Part shown: positions 58,595-64,000 of the stretch, piece by piece | Layout of the letters: each line of letters opens with the position of its first letter | How positions within the stretch are numbered: the stretch's first letter is position 1 | Source: Anaerolineales bacterium | GTDB lineage: Bacteria; Chloroflexota; Anaerolineae; 4572-78; J111 | Direction: 5' to 3' | Assembly: GCA_015075185.1 (NCBI GenBank) | Contig: JABTUW010000005.1 | Location: forward strand, 186,001 to 250,000 | DNA: 64,000 nucleotides | Position numbers and translations under genes: made by a program | Notes under the pieces: model-generated | Databases searched by the model: none | What the model was told of the DNA's origin: nothing | What the model saw: only the letters and a program-made list of their open reading frames with translations

Positions 58595-59122
58595 ATGAAT
58601 ATTTTGCAGGTGCTGGCGCGTAATTTCAAAAGTGGGCCGGTCACGCTGCGCTTTCCGGAGCGGGTAACAGCGCCCGCAGATTTTCGGGGGCCGGTCCAGT
58701 TCGATCCGCAGCGCTGTGTCGGCTGCGCGACCTGCGCCTATGTGTGTGCGCCCGGCGCCATTCGGGTGACCGGCAGCGACAGCAGCTTCGAATGGAGTTA
58801 CGACCCCGGACAGTGTACCTTCTGTGGGCGCTGCGTTGACTTCTGCCCCACTCAGGCGTTGACGATGCTGGCCGAGCGGCCACCTCTCTACAACCGGCCC
58901 GGAGCGCTGCGGCAGACCTGCTGCCTGGCCTATCCCCGCTGTCCCGAGTGCGGTCAGGCAGCCCAACCTGTTAACGACGTGGTGCTGGCCCGCGTCTTCG
59001 CTGAGATTACCGCCGAAATCCGCACCTGGAGCCGCCTGTGTGCGCGCTGTCGTCAGCGCCGGTATCAGCCGGCCCTGATCGAAACCGGCTACCCGGCAAG
59101 GAGTAAAGAATATGGACCTTGA
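58595..59122 (+). CDS. cooX: CooX-like ferredoxin subunit of the hydrogenase
   Basis: 175 residues. Two [4Fe-4S] motifs are clear: CVGCATCAYVCAPGA and CTFCGRCVDFCPTQA, as in NuoI/HyfH/EchF. The C-terminal part adds CCLAYPRCPECGQ and CARCRQRR, extra cysteines that could bind zinc or another cluster and that I do not know from standard CooX. It links CooF to the small subunit. It overlaps the next gene by 11 bp. Confidence 0.9.
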   Translation: MNILQVLARNFKSGPVTLRFPERVTAPADFRGPVQFDPQRCVGCATCAYVCAPGAIRVTGSDSSFEWSYDPGQCTFCGRCVDFCPTQALTMLAERPPLYNRPGALRQTCCLAYPRCPECGQAAQPVNDVVLARVFAEITAEIRTWSRLCARCRQRRYQPALIETGYPARSKEYGP

Positions 59123-59528
59123 GACGCTGCGCACCCAACTGGGTCATCATCAGCCCTGGGAGAAGCGGGAAGACGGCTGGTGGCTGATTGACCCCCGGCT
59201 AGATGTACAGGGGATGGCCGATCTGCTGGTTCAAGCTGAAGCCCGCCTGGTGACGATTACGGCTCGGCCGGCTCCCGGCGGCGAGTGTCGCCTGGCCTAC
59301 CATTGGGACGTGCAGGGTGAGTTGCACACCTTGGTGACCACGACCCACGAGGGAAGTGTGGCGAGTATCGTCGCTATCTGCCCCGCCGCCGACTGGATCG
59401 AACGGGAAATCCACGATTACTTTGCCGTGGACTTTCTGGGGCGGCAGGACTTACGCCCGCTGGTGTTACGCCCCGGCGACCCGCCCGGCCTCTTCCATTG
59501 GGATGAGGAAAGAGGAGGGCAGCCATGA
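59112..59528 (+). CDS. cooU: CooU-like subunit (NuoC/30-kDa family)
   Basis: 138 residues. The conserved end is present: SIVAICPAADWIEREIHDYF then GRQDLRPLVLRPGDPPGLF, the NuoC/EchD signature where the ED/RE pair contacts the large subunit. A short N-terminal half (LRTQLGHHQPWEKREDGW) is typical of the group 4 hydrogenase version. The stop overlaps the cooH start (ATGA), so the two are coupled. Confidence 0.9.
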   Translation: MDLETLRTQLGHHQPWEKREDGWWLIDPRLDVQGMADLLVQAEARLVTITARPAPGGECRLAYHWDVQGELHTLVTTTHEGSVASIVAICPAADWIEREIHDYFAVDFLGRQDLRPLVLRPGDPPGLFHWDEERGGQP

Positions 59529-60601
59529 GCTATACCATCCCCATTGGCCCCTACCATCCGGCTTTAGAGGAACCTTACAAAATTGAAGTTACCTGCGAGG
59601 GCGAGACGGTGCGCGAGGCGACGCTGCACATCGGTTTCAACTTTCGGGGCGTGGAGTGGCTGGCCGAGCGGCGCAATTATGTGCAGAACATCGCTCTGCT
59701 GGAACGCATCTGTGGTATATGTTCAGGGGTGCACACGCTCACCTTCTGCCTGGCGGTGGAGCGATTGGTCGGGCTGGCCGTACCGGAGCGGGCGCAGTAC
59801 ATTCGCGTCATTATGGCGGAACTGGAGCGGCTGCACTCCCACCTTTTGTGGGCAGGCATCGCCGCCGAGGTGATCGGATTCCAGACCTTATTTATGACCT
59901 GCTTTGCCCTGCGCGAACGGGTGATGGATGTGTTGGAAGTTATCTCCGGCAACCGGGTCAACTATGCCATGAACTGTATCGGCGGCGTCAATCGAGACAT
60001 TGCCGGGCCAGAGCGGGTATTGGCCGCGGTCCAGGCCATCGAGGCCGAGGTGAGCCGCACCCTGATCCCCATTTTTACCCTTGACCGGACGGTCCGTGCT
60101 CGTTGCGCGGGGGTGGGTGTGCTGACCCGCGCACAGGCAGTCGCCTGGGGCGTGGTCGGGCCGATGGCTCGCGCCTCCGGGCTAGCTCAGGATATGCGCC
60201 GGGTAGCGCCCTATGCGGCTTATGACCGGCTGGCCTTCGAGACCCCGGTCGAGACGAGCGGCGATGTGCTGGCGCGGGTGGTGGTGCGAGCATTGGAGAT
60301 CTTGGAGAGCTGCCACCTCATCGCCCAGGCGCTGCGGCAGATGCCCTCCGGTCCCCTGCAGGGTCCCGACTTTGTGGAGGTCCCTCCGGGCGAGGCGGTG
60401 GCCCGGACCGAGGCCCCGCGGGGTGAGGTTTTCTACTATGTCGCCTCCGACGGTTCCGATACGCCGCTGCGGGTGAAGGTGCGCACGCCCAGTTTTGTCA
60501 ATATGCCCCCCGTGCGGCTGCTGGTCCAGGGAGCCAGCCTGGCCGATGTGCCGCTCATTCAGGCTTCGATTGACCCCTGTTACTCCTGTACGGATCGTTA
60601 A
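59525..60601 (+). CDS. cooH: CooH-like [NiFe] hydrogenase large subunit (group 4)
   Basis: 358 residues. The L1 NiFe motif is ERICGICSGVHT and the L2 motif is DPCYSCTDR at the very end of the protein. All four Ni-binding Cys are present. In HycE-type large subunits a C-terminal tail after that Arg is removed by an endopeptidase; here the gene stops at the Arg, so no such processing would be needed. NYVQNIALLERICGICSGVH and GGVNRDIAGPERVLAA fit the Ech/Coo family. It makes H2 from electrons of CO oxidation. It is the last gene of the operon, 38 bp from the convergent flavoprotein gene. Confidence 0.94.
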   Translation: MSYTIPIGPYHPALEEPYKIEVTCEGETVREATLHIGFNFRGVEWLAERRNYVQNIALLERICGICSGVHTLTFCLAVERLVGLAVPERAQYIRVIMAELERLHSHLLWAGIAAEVIGFQTLFMTCFALRERVMDVLEVISGNRVNYAMNCIGGVNRDIAGPERVLAAVQAIEAEVSRTLIPIFTLDRTVRARCAGVGVLTRAQAVAWGVVGPMARASGLAQDMRRVAPYAAYDRLAFETPVETSGDVLARVVVRALEILESCHLIAQALRQMPSGPLQGPDFVEVPPGEAVARTEAPRGEVFYYVASDGSDTPLRVKVRTPSFVNMPPVRLLVQGASLADVPLIQASIDPCYSCTDR

Positions 60602-60639
60602 AAATCTTTACTGAAATTTACAGGCAGCAATATCACCAT

Positions 60640-61920
60640 TTACCTGCTCATTGGGCCGTGAGCACACGTTGCCAGCGCCGCCGCTATTGCCCGGACTGAA
60701 GCGAGGGAGAGGCCCTCGTGAATAACTTCTCGGTACGGGCGGTGGGCTGAGACGGCATCAAAAAGCGCCCGGCGCAGGCCCGCATCAATCTCGGCTGCTT
60801 GAAGCACAGGCTCCAACAAGTTAAAACGTGCGGCCAGGATGGTGAGACGGCGCATCATTTGTCCATAAGGCATGTCACGCATAATATCGCTATTGGCGGT
60901 ATGATACGCCCAAAAGGCGGCAGCCGAGATACCCTGGTGCAGGATAACATCGGCGGCTCGTATGCCGGTCGTGAGGGCCGATGTGACCCCCTTACCCTTG
61001 AAGGCCCGGACCAGTCCAGCGGCATCGCCGACTATCACAAAACGATCGCCGGTAAAATTCCGGGCCAGCCCACACGGGAAGTGACCCTTAAAATATCGTA
61101 AATCCCTGGGATTGAAACGACCAGCATTCTCCAGGCAGGGCAGAGTGCGCCGAACTTCTGGGAAAGCCAGAAAGGCATCCATCAGGCTGGCATCAACGGC
61201 TGACCCGGCGATATTGATCGTCAGATGATTGCCCTTGGGCGTGACCGCGCCAAACTCGATGCGCGGTGAAGCCGGTAGGAAAGCATGGATACGGCCGCCA
61301 AATCCAGCCATACCTGCTTCGCCCGGATGGTATTTGGTCACTACGGAGCTGAGAACTGGGGGCGGCCGGTAACCAACCGCACGTTCAAAGATCACGGCCG
61401 TGCCCTCATCCAACCCAAAGGCGCCCACCACCACATCGGCCTCCAGCGGGGCGCTTTCGTTATAGATCACCACCCGGTCGGCATGAAACTCAAGATCGGT
61501 CACACGGGCTTGCAGGATTTCAATCCCACATTCACGGACGACCTCTAACATGTAAGCATCGAACTGAATCCGGCGTAGCGTTACCGACGGTTCGGCTTGA
61601 CCATCGAGGATGATCTGACGCCGGGGAGTGTGCAACACATAACCGGTGATGGTATCTCGAATCAGGTGGCGGGGAAAGGGAATCCCCAAATCGGTCTGGA
61701 ACAGGTCCATCACCGGCGGAGAAAGCACGCCGACACATTGATTATGATGCTGCTCTCCGGCGAACTGCTTGCCCTCCACCACGATTGTGCGCAGGTTTCG
61801 TCCCAACGCGCGCGCCCCTTGCTGGAGCGCAAGGGCTGTTGCTACGCCTGCCGGCCCCCCGCCGATGACAACAGCTACGCCACCATCTGATAACGGTCCC
61901 AAGTCACAATTTCTCATCAT
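60640..61920 (-). CDS. geranylgeranyl-reductase-like FAD-dependent oxidoreductase, second copy
   Basis: 426 residues from the ATG at 61920, which overlaps the stop of the upstream paralogue (ATGA). The FAD-binding motif is VVIGGGPAGVATALALQQGA; later RFVIVGDAAGLVRAFKGKG is the second FAD motif of the geranylgeranyl reductase (GGR) group. NQCVGVLSPPV corresponds to CxGVxS near the flavin. GGR enzymes reduce isoprenoid double bonds of lipids or quinones with reduced ferredoxin or NAD(P)H. It could act on membrane quinones or lipids. Placement next to the hydrogenase genes hints at ferredoxin as donor; that is inference. Confidence 0.85.
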   Translation of the reverse strand: MMRNCDLGPLSDGGVAVVIGGGPAGVATALALQQGARALGRNLRTIVVEGKQFAGEQHHNQCVGVLSPPVMDLFQTDLGIPFPRHLIRDTITGYVLHTPRRQIILDGQAEPSVTLRRIQFDAYMLEVVRECGIEILQARVTDLEFHADRVVIYNESAPLEADVVVGAFGLDEGTAVIFERAVGYRPPPVLSSVVTKYHPGEAGMAGFGGRIHAFLPASPRIEFGAVTPKGNHLTINIAGSAVDASLMDAFLAFPEVRRTLPCLENAGRFNPRDLRYFKGHFPCGLARNFTGDRFVIVGDAAGLVRAFKGKGVTSALTTGIRAADVILHQGISAAAFWAYHTANSDIMRDMPYGQMMRRLTILAARFNLLEPVLQAAEIDAGLRRALFDAVSAHRPYREVIHEGLSLASVRAIAAALATCAHGPMSR

Positions 61921-63191
61921 GCCTCCCAGGTCTTTACCAGGCTTTGCCACAGCGAGTGAAACGCCGGGTGTCTGAACAAAAGCCAAAAAACCCGTTGGTA
62001 GGTCTCGTCGCCGGTAAACATGCTCCAGACGATGCGGGTGTAGCTCTGAGCAGCCGGCGGCAGGTCGGCCTCAGCCAGGATCATCTGCCGGCAGGTGTCT
62101 AACAAAATGGGTGAGCGGCGAGTGACGGCCCACAAACGAAAAAGCAGTCGCCCATAAAAATTATCCAGGGTGATCCGGCGGCAGACCGGGCGATAACCGG
62201 CCGCAAAGTCCTGCCGGGAAACACCCTGCTGGATAGCCGTGCGGGCCGCGGCTGCGGCCGTTTGAAATGCGGCGCCAATGCCATCTTTGTACAGCCGGGT
62301 AACCGCGGCGTCGCCGACCACGACCAGCCGGTCGGCATAATACCCCCGGGCCGGCGAAACAGCCACGCGTGGCCGGCAACTGCACAACAGGGGAACCCTC
62401 CCTGGGAACAGGGAAAACAACCCCTGACCTTCCAGAAAATCGTTGATGGCGGTGGCAGGAAGTTTGTGTCCCAGGAGGGAGATATTAGCATAACGGCCTT
62501 TTGGAATCAACGCGCCAAATACCAGCCCCGGAGGGTAATCGAAGAAGATATGCACTCGATTATTGGACAGGCCACCCGGCAGGGGTATTTCGTTCTGAGC
62601 CATCATCTCGGTGTGGGGAGGCCGATAGCCCCAGGCCGGATCAAGCGGAGCGCGGGCATTGACGCCGGTAGCCAGCACCACCAGATCAGCTTGCAGATTC
62701 TCATGAGCGGTGGCAACAATGGGGCGGTGGCCGGGTGAGATGGCCCTTACCTGGGCGCGTTGGACGGTGGCGCCCTGCAACTGAGCCTGATGCAGCAGCC
62801 AACCATCGAAGGAATGAGGAAAAGGAGGATCGCCCCAGCGGGGACCACTGCCTCGATAGACACTGAAGATGCGTTGGCTGGGGTCCGGCTGGCGGATCGG
62901 CAACTCCCTCCCCGACAGATGCAAAACATAAGTGTTCAACTCCGCCTGGATTACCTCTGGCGGCAGGCTAAGGCCAAGCATCTTCAAATTTTGCACCAGG
63001 GTAGAAGAGAGAATGCCGGCGCATCTGTTGCAGCCGCCAGGGCCGGGGCGGTTAAAGTCTCGAACCTCCAGAATAGTTACGGCCAGGTCCAGGTGCATCT
63101 CCCTGGCCAGACGCAGCAGGTGTAGGGCGGTGAAACTGCCGGCGGGACCCCCGCCAACTATGACGATCCGGCTGCCATTAATAAGCTGCAT
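61917..63191 (-). CDS. geranylgeranyl-reductase-like FAD-dependent oxidoreductase, first copy
   Basis: 424 residues from the ATG at 63191 (GGAG five bases upstream); an ATG at 63227 is the alternative. FAD motif SRIVIVGGGPAGSFTALHLL; GCNRCAGILSSTLVQNLKM near residue 60 holds three Cys, one matching the GGR active-region Cys; DRLVVVGDAAVTRLYKDGIG is the second FAD motif. It is a paralogue of the following gene, which it overlaps by 4 bp, so the two are co-translated. They may form a heterodimer. Substrate not deducible. Confidence 0.85.
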   Translation of the reverse strand: MQLINGSRIVIVGGGPAGSFTALHLLRLAREMHLDLAVTILEVRDFNRPGPGGCNRCAGILSSTLVQNLKMLGLSLPPEVIQAELNTYVLHLSGRELPIRQPDPSQRIFSVYRGSGPRWGDPPFPHSFDGWLLHQAQLQGATVQRAQVRAISPGHRPIVATAHENLQADLVVLATGVNARAPLDPAWGYRPPHTEMMAQNEIPLPGGLSNNRVHIFFDYPPGLVFGALIPKGRYANISLLGHKLPATAINDFLEGQGLFSLFPGRVPLLCSCRPRVAVSPARGYYADRLVVVGDAAVTRLYKDGIGAAFQTAAAAARTAIQQGVSRQDFAAGYRPVCRRITLDNFYGRLLFRLWAVTRRSPILLDTCRQMILAEADLPPAAQSYTRIVWSMFTGDETYQRVFWLLFRHPAFHSLWQSLVKTWEA

Positions 63192-63572
63192 GGCTACTCC
63201 GTTTTCGGCCACTCCAAGCGACTCCATAACGCCGATTTTTCGGTTGTGGGGGTCTTGTACATTTCCACCATTCAGGCGCCGATGATGAATTCGGCCTTAG
63301 CTCAAGGATATGTCAAAGTAACTCAACCCGATAGTGGCAGATGTCATCTTCTTTATTGAAGAGTGTCATTGTCTGAAAGCAATCCATCATTCCTACAGGA
63401 GGGCAAAATTTCTGGGGGAGTTTTTTTGTTTGTGATTAAGACTTTTGTCCAGGGGGGTAAAAAGCACGGGCATACGGATGAACGATGTGGCTTCGTTTTT
63501 CCGCGATGGAAAACGACGAGTCCGGCCAGCCGATTTTTCGGCTGGCCGGACTCGTTTTCAACAACTCAGCCG
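63192..63572. other. intergenic region with terminator and probable promoter for the flavoprotein pair
   Basis: 381 bp between two minus-strand genes. It contains the perfect hairpin at 63517-63554. I see no gene in it. Confidence 0.5.
63517..63554 (-). terminator. strong intrinsic terminator of the ABC binding-protein gene
   Basis: CGAGTCCGGCCAGCCGA (63517-63533) pairs perfectly over 17 bases with TCGGCTGGCCGGACTCG (63538-63554) around a TTTT loop. On the minus strand it is followed by TCGTTTTCC; on the plus strand TTTTC follows. It lies 19 bp after the stop of the minus-strand gene. Confidence 0.8.
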
Positions 63573-64000
63573 TTACCTTTCATTCCACGAGGGGGCCGGG
63601 TAAACAAAGTCGGCCGTAGCAAACTCCTTGGGCCAGACCAGTTCGATCTTGCCTTGCTGATATTGCAGGATCGGGCTGGAGACCTTGCCGGTGCCATCCG
63701 GGTTGAAACTGACCGGGCCGATCATGGTCTCCATGTTGGTCGCAGCAATGGCATCCCGGATTTGGTCTCGATCCAGGGAGCCAGCCCGTTCAATCGAGTC
63801 GGCCAGGATCTGCATCGCGGCATAGGATGGCCCAACCATAGGGTCCGCGGGGCGGCCGGCCAGAGCCTGGTAGTCGGTGTTCAGCTCCTCAACACCGGGA
63901 AACTTCATGGCATTGTGCCAGCCCGGCCCCAGGGTCACGTAATCGCCAACCGGGCCCAGTTCTTTCCCCCAGCCAGGCGCATCGGGGGCGCGCACGAAGA
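63573..64000 (-). CDS. branched-chain amino-acid-type ABC transporter substrate-binding protein, C-terminal part
   Basis: The gene is cut by the right edge; about 142 C-terminal residues are visible and the frame stays open to the end. PMVGPSYAAMQILADSIERA, DRDQIRDAIAATNMETMIGP and VSFNPDGTGKVSSPILQYQQ are typical of the periplasmic-binding-protein-like I (LivJ/LivK) family C-terminal lobe. It binds a small solute outside the membrane for an ABC importer whose other genes lie outside the window. The true start is not in the window. A strong terminator follows. Confidence 0.88.
   Translation of the reverse strand, partial: FVRAPDAPGWGKELGPVGDYVTLGPGWHNAMKFPGVEELNTDYQALAGRPADPMVGPSYAAMQILADSIERAGSLDRDQIRDAIAATNMETMIGPVSFNPDGTGKVSSPILQYQQGKIELVWPKEFATADFVYPAPSWNER

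Noticed and set aside
1..64000. tRNA, rRNA or riboswitch
   Set aside because: I found no cloverleaf-like CCA-ended segment, rRNA core sequence or known riboswitch core in the intergenic regions.

Overview
The window looks like a moderately GC-rich genome of a deep-branching, probably anaerobic or facultative bacterium. Chloroflexota (Anaerolineae-like) is the best guess. The reasons are a contractile-injection locus with DUF4157 cargo, a Coo/Ech-type CO dehydrogenase-hydrogenase operon, a branched-chain amino-acid-type ABC binding protein, and intergenic word-repeat hairpins. This is inference from gene content; no rRNA or marker gene is present.

Region 1 (1-44,620, minus strand) is one large phage-tail-like contractile injection system (eCIS) locus. 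Read in its transcription direction it starts with an FHA/lytic-transglycosylase membrane protein and an Afp15-type AAA+ ATPase. A cargo region follows (about 42-20.6 kb): an EndoU-ended polymorphic toxin with a small downstream partner, two paralogous OmpA-like/metzincin effectors each followed by a homologous small protein (one a lipoprotein), a 2,688-residue multidomain protein with two eCIS-core (DUF4157) domains, two leader-only short ORFs, an unknown protein and a stand-alone DUF4157 protein. The structural genes come next (20.6-4.1 kb): Pvc16-type cap, sheath, tube, tail-assembly chaperone with an overlapping DUF6760 frame, small helix protein, second tube, Pro-rich protein, LysM tube-initiator, VgrG-like spike with a ~300-residue Ala-rich hendecad extension, PAAR-like tip, gp25, baseplate J-like protein, tail protein I-like protein and a DUF4159-like protein. 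The locus ends with a methyltransferase, an FHA-Ig protein and a vWA protein cut by the window edge. No clear tail fibre or separate tape-measure gene is visible.

Region 2 (44.9-48.8 kb, plus strand) holds a small FHA-transmembrane protein, a tyrosine recombinase, and a GAF histidine kinase with a NarL-type response regulator.

Region 3 (49.0-60.6 kb, plus strand) is an energy-conserving CO oxidation module. It encodes CooF ferredoxin, CooS CO dehydrogenase, a cytidylate-kinase-like protein, a CooM-like double proton-pump subunit, a GlcG/HbpS protein, a VOC-methyltransferase fusion, and then the CooL, CooK, CooX, CooU and CooH subunits of a group 4 [NiFe] hydrogenase. CO electrons would pass from CooS through CooF to the hydrogenase, which reduces protons and pumps ions. 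The kinase/regulator pair just upstream is the natural candidate controller.

Region 4 (60.6-64.0 kb, minus strand) has two tandem geranylgeranyl-reductase-like flavoproteins, a strong terminator hairpin, and the 3' end of an ABC-transporter substrate-binding protein.

The most notable signals are: a shared N-terminal leader motif on almost all cargo proteins of the eCIS locus; repeated effector plus small-partner modules; a G8 slippery run joining the tail chaperone to a start-less DUF6760 frame; and a spike protein carrying a long helical extension that could fill the tube lumen.
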